This document shows positions 11,345 to 21,700 of a stretch of 64,000 bases of DNA, piece by piece. Numbering within the stretch: position 1 is the stretch's first letter; each line of letters starts with the position of its first letter. A model generated the notes under the pieces. It was not told the origin of the DNA. It searched no databases and saw only the letters and a list, made by a program, of their open reading frames with translations. Position numbers and translations under genes: made by a program. The stretch is from Fasciola hepatica (taxonomy: Eukaryota; Platyhelminthes; Trematoda; Plagiorchiida; Fasciolidae), in NCBI GenBank assembly GCA_948099385.1, contig CANUEZ040000071.1:1364001-1428000 (forward strand). The letters run 5' to 3'.

Positions 11345-13148
11345 GGGGTATGCAGACGTACTGCTGTATATCCTGGTAAATCCCGGAGGAAGGGATGTAG
11401 CAGGGGTGCTGACGTGAGTCTTGTGGGCCTCAGAGTCTCGGGAGAGTAAGTGGGAAGGGTTACTGACTACTGCGAAGACATTCGGCGGCCGGCGTAGCAC
11501 ACTGAATGATTGAAATACCTAACCTGCTACATTTATATATTTTCTTCACGGATTTTGGTCTACTCTTCCCCACCTTAACCTTGCTGATGGTGTTTTGTGG
11601 GCATCATCCTTTCTACGAACGAGGCATTCACATTTTCCCTTCCCGGTCATGCTTTCTTGCTTATGCTTTCTTAGGAGACAACCCTTTGGGCATTCAGTAT
11701 GATAATGGTTCACAGTGACTCAAGGTAGTTTGTTTTATCGCGGTTCGGTTTCACCTTCTCGCTACCGTCGACGGACCGTGGACGTCTATCTCGTTTGAGT
11801 TGATTTTTTGGCTCCGCGCTCAGGAAGTCGTTTGTTGTGCCCGATCAAGCGTGGAGAATTTATTATATTTGGTTGGGTCACAGGTCAGGTACATTTTATT
11901 TATTCTTTTTGGTAGACTGTACACTTTGTAAGGATTTTTGTCCTGACTTTGATTTCCTTTTTAACTGGATAGTGACCAAGACTCACTGTCAAGTGTGTCA
12001 TTGTTATGTGCCTGTATTTTAACTCACAAATAATACCGTAGAATTTGCGAGGCAGTGTTGCTTTGATTTGGGATCTACATCGACTTGAGCCACGCGTTAA
12101 TTTGAGGTTCCGAGGTGTTGTCCAGACTTCGTGAAGTTAATTATTCGCTGGATGAGCAGTGAATCTTTGGACAGGCTTCACACTGACCAGAACACGAAAC
12201 TTTCAGGATACTTTTGAGTTTGTACAGAAAACCCAGACACCCCTTGCATACAATCCACCTGCGGGCGCCATTCCAAGGGGAAATGATGAGTCCCACTCAT
12301 ACCGCACCTAGCATCTTGCCTCCTACTAGGCAGTCGGCCCTGAAACATCAGTTTGGGAGCCAGTGTCACGTTGTAGTGCTGTATGTTTTCGAGCTGTGTG
12401 TGTGGGTGTTTAGAAGTGGATGATCGTCGAGTGATGCTGGGTAGGCAGAATCCTCGTGCCTGGTGCCTCATGATCATTTTGTTTTTGTGTGACCGGGTTA
12501 AGATAAACGAAGCTGACAATTCTCCGTTTGATTCTCGTTCAGCCTCATCGTTGGGCTACGCTGCTTGGACTCTTGCCCCATTTCTTTTCTTTTTTCTCCT
12601 CCTCTCTCATCTACTAGGTCCTCCCTCTCTCTCTTGCATTGTTTACCTTTCACAAACATTTGCTCTTTCTTCCTTATCCATATCTTCCACTAGTTTTCAA
12701 CATCATTTTTTGTATCTTCCCTTTATTCTCCTCATCTTTCCATTCTTCTTCCATAGTTTTTAAAGTTTCTTTTTAGTTCGTTTTCCTGTCCTTTGTTGTC
12801 CTTCCATCATTTTTTTTTATAATGCGTTCAACCTACAGAAGTCTACCACTATGAATCCTCCCCCTTTCCTCTGATTTTTGGTTTGGCCAAGTGGGTTGCT
12901 CCAAGGTCAAGAAGCAAATAGTCCGTCTGCCTTGCCCATATGGGTTTGAAACTCAATACGTTGTAGGCTGTTTGGCGTGCTCCGGCGTCCCTTCCGTTTG
13001 GTCTCTCGCCTAACGCGCAAAACGCTACTACGCGTTATCGGTCAGAGGGAGAATAGATAGGAATTTAGGAAAACCTGATAACTCCACCCCAACATTACCT
13101 GTACTCAACTAACACCCGATTCTCAGACAGGCTCCGAAGGAAACCCGT
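11345..13148 (+). other. Unassigned part of IR1 left arm, with direct repeat R copy 1 and a pyrimidine tract
   Basis: No gene is supported. The T-rich stretch 11,737-12,010 is copy 1 of a direct repeat (R) whose copy 2 ends at 17,310. From about 12,575 to 12,825 the plus strand is almost pure C and T, which makes a chance hydrophobic open frame (12,383-12,763). The same content lies inverted at 23,250-25,053. Confidence 0.6.
11737..12010 (+). repeat. Direct repeat R, copy 1
   Basis: This aligns with 17,038-17,310 at an estimated 65-70 per cent. Shared landmarks, in order, are TTGTTTT near the start, a GAGAA-T-TTAT--TATTTG segment (11,859 and 17,160), CAGGT-(CA/AT)TT, CTGGAT-x-TGACC and CTCA-TGTCAAG near the end. 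The two copies could be an old LTR pair or two insertions of one dispersed family. IR1 ends exactly at the end of copy 2. Confidence 0.6.
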
Positions 13149-13266
13149 TCATGTCATCAGCATACCAAACCAAGCGCCCACTTCCCACCACGGCAACGTT
13201 GAGGGGGGGGCATTATTCCCACTGCCGTAACTGGATTTCCGAAAGGGGCATCTGAGTATTGCTTGG

Positions 13267-14697
13267 CTACATGCTTGCCGAGTTACCTTTAAGCGGCTGC
13301 CTGCGGGTCGCTTCAACTTTGTGCGCCGGCAGCAGGTTACACGGGTGGCAGGCATTTACTGAGAAATAGTGTTCTTTGATCCCCAGTCGTGAACTTTGCC
13401 TCTCCAGCTTTAGGCATTGACCGCGCAGCGACGAATTGGATGCCAATGTGAACAGGCGCCGGTTGGGGTGTCCCTCGGTGCGTAGGATGTCCCGTTGGGA
13501 AATTTGCTCCCCTCCAGCCCGGCGACACTCTATACTGTAGAGATTAATGTGGCGTAGCCTGTCGGAGTACGCTATAATAGATGGCTCCCGCAAGAGCTTC
13601 GCGGCTTTCCTCTGGACCCTCCGGATGATGAGGATGTCCCGTGCGGTTACTGGCAGACACGCTTGGATGCTTAGCTCCAAAAGCCGTCTGACCAGCGTGG
13701 CAAACATTTTGGGAGCGTTTCAGGAGTGAACTTACCTGGGAGTATGCTGAATTGGTTAGGTGTGAACGTGGCTGTGCGAGCCAGGATTTTGCAGCTTGTG
13801 GTCTGAGACAGATCATCTGCAATGATCGCGCCAAGATCTATCTCTTGCGTGAACTTATTTTATCCTTTGCCTTCCGAATCTGTTGTCAGTTTGTCACGTC
13901 TTTGGCGCACAGTAGTATATTTGACTGTGCCCCAGGGAGAAGATCGTGCACAAGGAGAGTGAATAGCCCGGGCTCAAGTACAGACCCCTGAGATACTCCG
14001 CTCGGTATTCGATGACTATCGGACAGCGTTCCATTCGCTCTGACTCTGGGCTTTCGGTCATTCGGGCATTCGGGTACCTAAAAGACGAGAGCCTTGGGGA
14101 AACCAAGTCTTGCCTTCTTCTGTAGAAGAAGGGAGTGGCAAACACCATCAAAGGCCTTAGAGAAATCTAGAGGGACGACGTACATTTGGGCTCCGTTTTC
14201 TAGTGCTCCAGAGTACCATTCTATTGTTTCCGTCAGGTTGGCTTGGCAAGATCTGAGGGCACGGAAGCTGTAGAAAGCACCACTCATTATTTTGCCCTCA
14301 TTGATAAACCAGCACACGAGTTGATGGATCAAGTCTTCCGCGACCTTGGAGACTATGGATTGCAGTGCCACTGGGAGGTTATTTTGCGGTACTGTCCTGT
14401 TCCCCGCTTCAAAGATCGGCGACACCACACGGACTATCCATCCATCAGGTACCTTCCCAAATCCCGTAGTATAGTTGAAAAGGTTTGATAGTGTAAAAGC
14501 CAATTGATCCGCACACTGTTCCAGTAGCAGTGGTGGAGTTTCATCCAGCCCTGACGACCTTCGGGACCGTAGGCTACTTTTATAGATGAGAGAATCATTA
14601 GCGCCACATCTAATGGTACCCGGGGCTCACTGTAACCTTCGGTTGTGGAAAGCCATCCGGAGGCACTATAATATTGTGATTTCGTGGAATTACTCAC
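13267..14697 (-). pseudogene. LINE D reverse transcriptase fragment (left arm copy)
   Basis: This minus-strand fragment of a CR1/Jockey-like LINE is open in pieces. 14,697-14,434 gives the region before the palm, with LSSIKVAYGPEG. 14,503-14,078 gives RT motifs with GKVPDGWIVRVVSPIFEAGN and, as motif A, VVPLDFSKAFDGVCH (the catalytic Asp is present). A shifted piece near 14,030-13,930 has a GVSQGSVL-like block followed by a damaged LLCAKD where the ADD box belongs. 13,707-13,267 gives the C-terminal domain, with VQRKAAKLL, LRHINLYSIECRR and SSLRGQCLKLERQSSRL. The 5' part of the LINE is missing. The second Asp box appears lost. Confidence 0.85.
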
Positions 14698-15484
14698 TTA
14701 CATACTTTTGGTGGTTTTTGTATACGGTGTTCTATCTTGGTAAATCCTCTCAGGCAATTTTGATCCTTGCAACGCTCTGGTCATCATGTTCAGCCTTCGG
14801 ATGTCGCTATCGTTGCGTTTTTACTTACTCGTTATTTAAATACTGGTCTCCCTAGCAACCCTTGTCTCTGTTACTATAATGGCTACGCGTCACACATTGA
14901 TCTGTCACCCAGTTCCCATTTCCATGCTGGTGCATCATATTCTACTTTTCTGGAAGCAATCAATCTGCTGAATTATTGCTTGTTTCTATCCGGCCACTTC
15001 TTTTACTACTACGTAGGCAACCTCTCTCTACAGATGAGTCTTTCACTGGGTATTTAACTGACTCAGCCGATATTTAGTCTCTAAACATAATAAAGGTAGT
15101 GTTTGCTTTGTGTCCGCAGCTTCACTCCTTTTCATAGTTTGATTTCAAATCCCAAGCCGTGCCATACACCGCTGAGCGCTGTGATTGGTTCAAGTCTCCC
15201 TTGAAAACTTCTTTTTCCTCCATGTGAACAAAGTTTCCGTCAATTCCATTTGATTTTACCGTCGCGCAGTCCCCTTCTTGTAATATTTGCGAAAAAGTCT
15301 ACTACTTCCAACCAGCTCCACATGAACTCGGCCGACCTGGCCACCCAACCTTGAGTGCAAATTTGCCGGGCGCCACCGCAAAGAGTAACTTAAATGCTAT
15401 CTCCTATACCATACCCAGTGCAAATACATGAATCAGCCTCTTAGAGTTTGGATTCCGCTTCCAACTGTACAGTTTGATCTTGCG
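14698..15484 (+). other. Unassigned stretch of IR1 left arm
   Basis: Two overlapping open frames (14,586-14,855 and 14,767-15,057) are rich in Tyr, Leu and Ser and have no motif I know. The interval may include the upstream part of LINE D and the body of the element whose tail lies at 15,485-15,590. The mirror interval is 20,914-21,700. Confidence 0.4.
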
Positions 15485-15517
15485 TTGCAGCATGCCTCGG
15501 GGTTACCCGAAATAAAA

Positions 15518-15590
<73 letters not shown>
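15485..15590 (+). repeat. LINE-type 3' tail ending in an (ATT)n microsatellite (left arm)
   Basis: A unique lead sequence, GCATGCCTCGGGGTTACCCG, then AATAAA, is followed by about 24 ATT units (15,519-15,590) with one ATT-to-ACT interruption near 15,555. A related lead sequence followed by GAATAATAATAA lies inverted at 34,568-34,612. This points to the 3' end of a family that terminates in short tandem repeats, as CR1-like LINEs do. It encodes a chance run of tyrosines. The mirror is 20,808-20,913. Confidence 0.7.
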
Positions 15591-17037
15591 TGTTTTTAGT
15601 ATCACTAAGACTATTGTTAACCTAGGGCTTAAGTTGTCATCCTCACCTGTTCTGCTTTCGTGGCTCCACTAGCCTTTTACGTGTGTTCCTCAGTCCGAAG
15701 TTCTGGCAGCCCTGTGCGGTGGGAAAACTCAATAACCACTTGTGCAAACACATGGTTTCAAAGCCGTCTTTTTCGGGTGACGGACATTTTCACCGTATTG
15801 CTTCACTACTGTGGAATGCTCTTCCTTTTTACTTCCTCCAGGTGGGCTGAGCCAGCAACAATTTTCGATAGCTTAGTTTTGACCTGCCGACATTGGGTGT
15901 CTTCACGTCATTCCCTCTTGACGCTAGTCACTGAACATGGAGTGTGAGTTCCCATGACCATTTTCACCCCGAGTAGTCTCATATATTTACCCGGCGACCA
16001 AACTCCCTGGTGGTTCGAAACCATTCTCAGAAATCCAGAGCCGCTGAACGGCAGCCCAAAATAATAGCCTTCACCAGCACTGAAATTCACCTTCCGGTGA
16101 CCCTAAAATCAGTAGCCAACAAAACTTGATGATTTCAAACCACTGAAAAACGGAGGGGTTGCGATGTTTTATGCGGTACCTAAATGTGAAACCATAACTA
16201 ATCAAGACATCACAAATCGTACTTAGCAGCAGTCATCCCTAGGCTGACCGTGAGAATGAAACGGAATCAACCTCACTGAGCAAACAGGACCCAAAATATC
16301 CGAGAAGCTCGTAAAGAATCGACAAGACTGAAGCAGTCCAATGACGGATGAATTTGAAGAACCAGCCACCCCTGATAAAACACACCGTATTTGGTAGGCT
16401 CCTTTCATACGCGGTCTGCTACGATGCTTCAGTGGTCGTACAACTGTCCTCTGGGACTTTCGATTCCATTCCGTCTGATATTTACCAACCGACCCAGCAG
16501 TGAGGCTTTGCTTGCTATCCACACAAGAGTACATTGAAAGCAACGACAAAAGGCCACATAAATGAGCAGTAGTGGGTTGATTTAAGTCGATTTAAGTCGC
16601 GCATCATTGGTTTTCCAAATTGTTTACGCCAAAAGAGGCAGTCATTCAGAAGGCTCAAAATATTCCAACAGCAAACTGTTTCTAGGTCGAAATAACACAA
16701 CGACAACGTGAAGTGTGAGTACGGGCCATCAATGAAAAACAACTGTTCTGGTGCGCTAAGCAAGAACTTTATGGGTCGGCCACTGCAAATTGGCGGTGCC
16801 TATAAACTCCACAATATCCACGTTGATTGAAAATTACTCTCATGCCTACCCCTTTATACTTTCTGACTAACTTTTAACCGTTTCACTGAACCTTGTTCGC
16901 GCTGGCTCTGTTTTGTGGTCGGCAGTTAATCTACTCTTGATGCACCTAGCTTTTCATTTCATGGCTGTGCATTCTAGCTGAGAATACTCTGCGAACAGTT
17001 GGTGCGGCAGTGAGTTGCACTGACCCGGGACAGTTTT
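15591..17037 (+). other. Unassigned stretch of IR1 left arm, with a dispersed repeat
   Basis: Open frames at 15,660-15,947 (plus), 16,223-16,549 (minus, 108 codons, starting MSLLSMYSCVD) and 16,515-16,763 (minus) have no recognisable domain. A dispersed repeat at about 16,053-16,140 recurs at 44,946-45,032. The mirror interval is 19,361-20,807. Confidence 0.45.
16053..16140 (+). repeat. Short dispersed repeat S, copy 1 (left arm)
   Basis: AGCCCAAAATAATAGCC and the roughly 70 bases after it, including a CTTCCGGT-ACCC segment and a segment ending TTGATGATTTCAAACC, match 44,946-45,032 with modest divergence. The mirror copy is 20,258-20,345. The length and the near-TTCAAACC end are compatible with a short interspersed element, but I cannot show a promoter box with confidence. 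Confidence 0.55.
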
Positions 17038-17310
17038 GTTTTGTTACGGACCTGTTTCGCTTCCTCGCTCACGTCGACTTATCGTAGACGTTCAGCTCAC
17101 TTAAGCCAATTGTTGGCTGCAGCGCTCAAGAAATTGTTCCATGGGCCTGATTAGGCGGGGAGAACTTATCCTATTTGTTTGGACTTCAGGACAGGTATTT
17201 GTTGTTTACAATTTTTCGGCCAACTTTTCCAGTTCTACAAAAGTTGTCATGTTTTCGACTACCATTTTGGCTGGATGTTGACCGAGGCTCAGTGTCAAGG
17301 GTATAATAGT
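17038..17310 (+). repeat. Direct repeat R, copy 2, at the inner end of IR1
   Basis: This is the second copy of repeat R, in the same orientation as 11,737-12,010 and about 5.3 kb away. Its last matching base is also the last base of the IR1 left arm, so the fold-back point coincides with a repeat boundary. The mirror copy is 19,088-19,360. Confidence 0.6.
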
Positions 17311-18050
17311 TTTCGCACTGCAGGGCCATCTTGGTTTATTCGATCAACTTTGCAAAAATGTGTATCGCACAGGAGGGTGCTGCAGTCAAACCTGTACTTT
17401 GAGGATGTTGGAAATGTCGGAAGCATTTGGCAGTCGCCGGCAAGCAGGTGATGGTTCTTCTACTAGCCATTAAATTCTGACGAGGTTGGTTTTCGTTCAA
17501 GTACTTTGGGGCAGATTATTTTGGCCCATTTGCAGTCGGACATGGGCGAATCATGGAGAAAAGATGTGGATGCATCTTTACCTGCCTCCAGATGCGTGCG
17601 GTACGTATTGAAGTTTCTCGTTCTGTAAGCACAGATTCATACATTATGGCACTACTATGTTTCATGTCGAGGAGAAAGGGGCCGTCCGAGATTCTTAGTG
17701 ATAATGGTGCAAACTTTGTTGGGACTCAGAGGAAAATGAAGGACTTAATGGGAAACTGGTCTATTGATATGATTGCTGATAGAATGTTGCAGCGGAGCTT
17801 GCAGTGCCACTTCAATCCATTTCATGTTGGTCACCGTGGTGGCATGTGGGAGATCATAATGCGCTCGGTTAGAAGAGTACTTCTTTTGGTTTGTGGTGAA
17901 CGGCCGATGAATGATGAAATATTGTTGACATATCTTAGGGAAAGTGAGCGGATGGTGAACGGACTTTCGCTGGTGCATTTGATCTCGGATTGTCGCTGTC
18001 TGCCGGTACTCACGCCCAAAGATCTACTTATCCTGAGGACGAACCCGTGA
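17311..18050 (+). pseudogene. BEL-b integrase, catalytic core almost intact
   Basis: The long open frame 17,553-18,050 carries the core. Upstream, in a shifted frame, a segment from 17,505 reads GRLFWPI, and the same bases in the core frame fit the ADYFGPF first-Asp motif. Within the core are IFTCLQMRAVRIEVSRSVST, then ILSDNGANFVG with the second Asp, then HRGGMWEIIMRSVRRVL with the Glu. Thus all three catalytic acidic residues of the DDE integrase are visible. The C-terminal segment with MVNGLSL and VLTPKDLLIL is also clear. The zinc-binding N-terminus (17,320-17,450) is frameshifted. This is the best-preserved catalytic domain in the window. It fills the left part of the IR1 spacer. Confidence 0.85.
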
Positions 18051-18119
18051 GGTGTTCCGACGAATTCGTTGCGAGATAGAAAGGTTCGTCATTGGGAGCA
18101 GGCAAAATAGCTAACATCT

Positions 18120-18640
18120 GTGTCTTGGAATAGATGGGCCAGGGAATATCTTCCACTATTACAACAGCGGCAAAAATGGATAACTCGCGAACGCAACTTC
18201 AGATTTGGTGATGTAGCACCACTAGTTTCGAAGGCTTTGCAGCTTGGCCGGTGCCCTACCGGAGGCACCGAAAGCACGTCAGCCTCGAATGATGACTGGG
18301 TACGGACGGCAACAGTGCGAACTAATGCAGGATTAGTACTCCTTGACATCAGAAAGATTTGTCATATTGAAGGTGAACCGGACACTGGTGGTGTAAGTTC
18401 AAAAGCCAACTCTCCTCAAGTGGGAGGCGGGTCTTTCGATCTGCCGGACCGAGAGGGACCACTGAGGGTTGATCCACTTGTCCAACTGGAAGCTGCTATT
18501 GACGGTGACCAGTGTTAGGTATTGACGAACCGTAGGGCGAGCCGATGCATCAGGCCAACCACACCTAGCGGTGCACAAGAAAAATCCGGGTCGGATTTTA
18601 GGGGCCGGTGTAAAAGAGTTCAACATATCCCGTTCCATGC
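18120..18640 (+). pseudogene. BEL-b DUF5641 tail
   Basis: The frame 18,120-18,518 starts SWNRWAREYLPLLQQRQKW and continues with a RNFRFGDVAPL-like segment, the usual start of DUF5641 after the integrase. It ends near LLDIRKICHIEGE, matching the family's closing phrase. It then runs into the LTR. About 70 bases separate it from the integrase frame, with a stop between them. It is probably a DNA- or chromatin-binding end of the integrase. Confidence 0.7.
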
Positions 18641-18651
18641 ATTATCATCCA

Positions 18652-18940
18652 TGTTACAAACGACACTTTTCACTCGTATGTATTATTTTTGCCGGAATTC
18701 CGATTTTTTGTCCCATTGCTCTAAATCTTTGTCACAAACCGGTCTCCCACCGTTGCCTCGGGCGTGATTCGCTCAGCTTGAACTTCGTTGTGACTGTATT
18801 CGATAATCTCATCTTCTGTATCTAACCCTTTGCCGTAATTCAGCTGCAGTTGTTGATTTGATGTTCGATTTGGAGCGTGAGAGCCCAGAAGGAACACTAA
18901 TAAGGTTTGATTGTTGTAAAATCAAATAATTTGTTCTGCT
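18652..18940 (+). mobile_element. BEL-b LTR, 289 bp
   Basis: It starts TGTTACAAACG and is nearly identical, in inverted orientation, to 31,299-31,587 (paired positions sum to 50,239). It follows the integrase/DUF5641 end, so it sits as a 3' LTR. It is then followed by TGGTACCGTAG, a primer-binding-site-like sequence, and about 110 bases of leader. That means it also stands as a 5' LTR of a further, truncated copy. The last bases (TGCT) differ from the intact ACA end of the 31.3 kb copy. Confidence 0.8.
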
Positions 18941-19087
18941 TGGTACCGTAGCAATTCGGAATCGGCTTTGATTTGAATTGCGTCACAATTGGTTGCTATG
19001 CGTTGCTCGAACGTTCCTGTGGCTGGACATCACCGTTACTCTAAAAATGCTACGGTGTAGCTAGCGAGTAAACATACAACTGCTAAC
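18941..19087 (+). promoter_or_regulatory. BEL primer-binding site and leader fragment after the BEL-b LTR
   Basis: TGGTACCGTAG directly follows the LTR. TGG is the usual start of a tRNA primer-binding site, because it pairs with the CCA end. The following segment, with CACAATTGGTTGCTATGCG, is similar (an estimated 75 per cent) to the leader of BEL-c at about 31,278-31,180 on the minus strand. The leader is cut by the right arm of IR1 at 19,088. Confidence 0.6.
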
Positions 19088-19360
19088 ACTATTATACCCT
19101 TGACACTGAGCCTCGGTCAACATCCAGCCAAAATGGTAGTCGAAAACATGACAACTTTTGTAGAACTGGAAAAGTTGGCCGAAAAATTGTAAACAACAAA
19201 TACCTGTCCTGAAGTCCAAACAAATAGGATAAGTTCTCCCCGCCTAATCAGGCCCATGGAACAATTTCTTGAGCGCTGCAGCCAACAATTGGCTTAAGTG
19301 AGCTGAACGTCTACGATAAGTCGACGTGAGCGAGGAAGCGAAACAGGTCCGTAACAAAAC

Positions 19361-20807
19361 AAAACTGTCCCGAGTCAGTGCAACTCACTGCCGCACCAAC
19401 TGTTCGCAGAGTATTCTCAGCTAGAATGCACAGCCATGAAATGAAAAGCTAGGTGCATCAAGAGTAGATTAACTGCCGACCACAAAACAGAGCCAGCGCG
19501 AACAAGGTTCAGTGAAACGGTTAAAAGTTAGTCAGAAAGTATAAAGGGGTAGGCATGAGAGTAATTTTCAATCAACGTGGATATTGTGGAGTTTATAGGC
19601 ACCGCCAATTTGCAGTGGCCGACCCATAAAGTTCTTGCTTAGCGCACCAGAACAGTTGTTTTTCATTGATGGCCCGTACTCACACTTCACGTTGTCGTTG
19701 TGTTATTTCGACCTAGAAACAGTTTGCTGTTGGAATATTTTGAGCCTTCTGAATGACTGCCTCTTTTGGCGTAAACAATTTGGAAAACCAATGATGCGCG
19801 ACTTAAATCGACTTAAATCAACCCACTACTGCTCATTTATGTGGCCTTTTGTCGTTGCTTTCAATGTACTCTTGTGTGGATAGCAAGCAAAGCCTCACTG
19901 CTGGGTCGGTTGGTAAATATCAGACGGAATGGAATCGAAAGTCCCAGAGGACAGTTGTACGACCACTGAAGCATCGTAGCAGACCGCGTATGAAAGGAGC
20001 CTACCAAATACGGTGTGTTTTATCAGGGGTGGCTGGTTCTTCAAATTCATCCGTCATTGGACTGCTTCAGTCTTGTCGATTCTTTACGAGCTTCTCGGAT
20101 ATTTTGGGTCCTGTTTGCTCAGTGAGGTTGATTCCGTTTCATTCTCACGGTCAGCCTAGGGATGACTGCTGCTAAGTACGATTTGTGATGTCTTGATTAG
20201 TTATGGTTTCACATTTAGGTACCGCATAAAACATCGCAACCCCTCCGTTTTTCAGTGGTTTGAAATCATCAAGTTTTGTTGGCTACTGATTTTAGGGTCA
20301 CCGGAAGGTGAATTTCAGTGCTGGTGAAGGCTATTATTTTGGGCTGCCGTTCAGCGGCTCTGGATTTCTGAGAATGGTTTCGAACCACCAGGGAGTTTGG
20401 TCGCCGGGTAAATATATGAGACTACTCGGGGTGAAAATGGTCATGGGAACTCACACTCCATGTTCAGTGACTAGCGTCAAGAGGGAATGACGTGAAGACA
20501 CCCAATGTCGGCAGGTCAAAACTAAGCTATCGAAAATTGTTGCTGGCTCAGCCCACCTGGAGGAAGTAAAAAGGAAGAGCATTCCACAGTAGTGAAGCAA
20601 TACGGTGAAAATGTCCGTCACCCGAAAAAGACGGCTTTGAAACCATGTGTTTGCACAAGTGGTTATTGAGTTTTCCCACCGCACAGGGCTGCCAGAACTT
20701 CGGACTGAGGAACACACGTAAAAGGCTAGTGGAGCCACGAAAGCAGAACAGGTGAGGATGACAACTTAAGCCCTAGGTTAACAATAGTCTTAGTGATACT
20801 AAAAACA
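19361..20807 (-). other. Mirror of the unassigned stretch 15,591-17,037
   Basis: This is the reverse complement of the left arm stretch, with identical reading frames. Among them is the unexplained 108-codon frame, here on the plus strand at 19,849-20,175, and dispersed repeat S at 20,258-20,345. No gene is supported. Confidence 0.6.
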
Positions 20808-20880
<73 letters not shown>

Positions 20881-20913
20881 TTTTATTTCGGGTAACCCCG
20901 AGGCATGCTGCAA
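20808..20913 (-). repeat. LINE-type 3' tail with (AAT)n microsatellite (right arm)
   Basis: This is the mirror copy of 15,485-15,590. The number of repeat units and the position of the single interruption are the same as in the left arm. That is notable for a sequence class that changes length quickly. Confidence 0.85.
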
Positions 20914-21700
20914 CGCAAGATCAAACTGTACAGTTGGAAGCGGAATCCAAACTCTAAGAGGCTGATTCATGTATTTGCACTGGGTATGGTATAGGAGATA
21001 GCATTTAAGTTACTCTTTGCGGTGGCGCCCGGCAAATTTGCACTCAAGGTTGGGTGGCCAGGTCGGCCGAGTTCATGTGGAGCTGGTTGGAAGTAGTAGA
21101 CTTTTTCGCAAATATTACAAGAAGGGGACTGCGCGACGGTAAAATCAAATGGAATTGACGGAAACTTTGTTCACATGGAGGAAAAAGAAGTTTTCAAGGG
21201 AGACTTGAACCAATCACAGCGCTCAGCGGTGTATGGCACGGCTTGGGATTTGAAATCAAACTATGAAAAGGAGTGAAGCTGCGGACACAAAGCAAACACT
21301 ACCTTTATTATGTTTAGAGACTAAATATCGGCTGAGTCAGTTAAATACCCAGTGAAAGACTCATCTGTAGAGAGAGGTTGCCTACGTAGTAGTAAAAGAA
21401 GTGGCCGGATAGAAACAAGCAATAATTCAGCAGATTGATTGCTTCCAGAAAAGTAGAATATGATGCACCAGCATGGAAATGGGAACTGGGTGACAGATCA
21501 ATGTGTGACGCGTAGCCATTATAGTAACAGAGACAAGGGTTGCTAGGGAGACCAGTATTTAAATAACGAGTAAGTAAAAACGCAACGATAGCGACATCCG
21601 AAGGCTGAACATGATGACCAGAGCGTTGCAAGGATCAAAATTGCCTGAGAGGATTTACCAAGATAGAACACCGTATACAAAAACCACCAAAAGTATGTAA
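20914..21700 (-). other. Mirror of the unassigned stretch 14,698-15,484
   Basis: This is the reverse complement of the left arm stretch, with no independent content. Confidence 0.6.

Larger units (their letters stand above)
9461..17310 (+). repeat. IR1 left arm of a giant near-perfect palindrome
   Basis: Every base x in this arm pairs with base 36,398 minus x in the right arm, with no net insertion or deletion over 7,850 bp. I located four single-base differences: 9,571/26,827, 13,327/23,071, 13,383/23,015 and 17,025/19,373. There are two more at the fraying outer end (9,468 and 9,471). Unread positions may hold others. The left arm continues smoothly into the 5' half of BEL-a, so it is probably the source and the right arm the copy. 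Confidence 0.95.

Noticed and set aside
6540..12010. BEL-a 3' LTR in repeat R copy 1
   Set aside because: Compared with the candidate 5' LTR at 6,517-6,770, I could not align it convincingly by eye.
12383..12763. 126-codon hydrophobic frame resembling a membrane protein
   Set aside because: The hydrophobic part comes from the polypyrimidine tract, which gives Phe, Leu and Ser in any frame. There is no start context or domain.
15428..15625. Open frame with a run of more than 20 tyrosines (and its mirror)
   Set aside because: It is the translation of the ATT/TTA microsatellite and not a protein.
11737..17310. Repeat R pair as the LTRs of one element spanning 11.7-17.3 kb
   Set aside because: No LTR-retrotransposon domain lies between them in the right orientation (only LINE D on the other strand), and the ends lack TG and CA. 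Kept only as a direct repeat.
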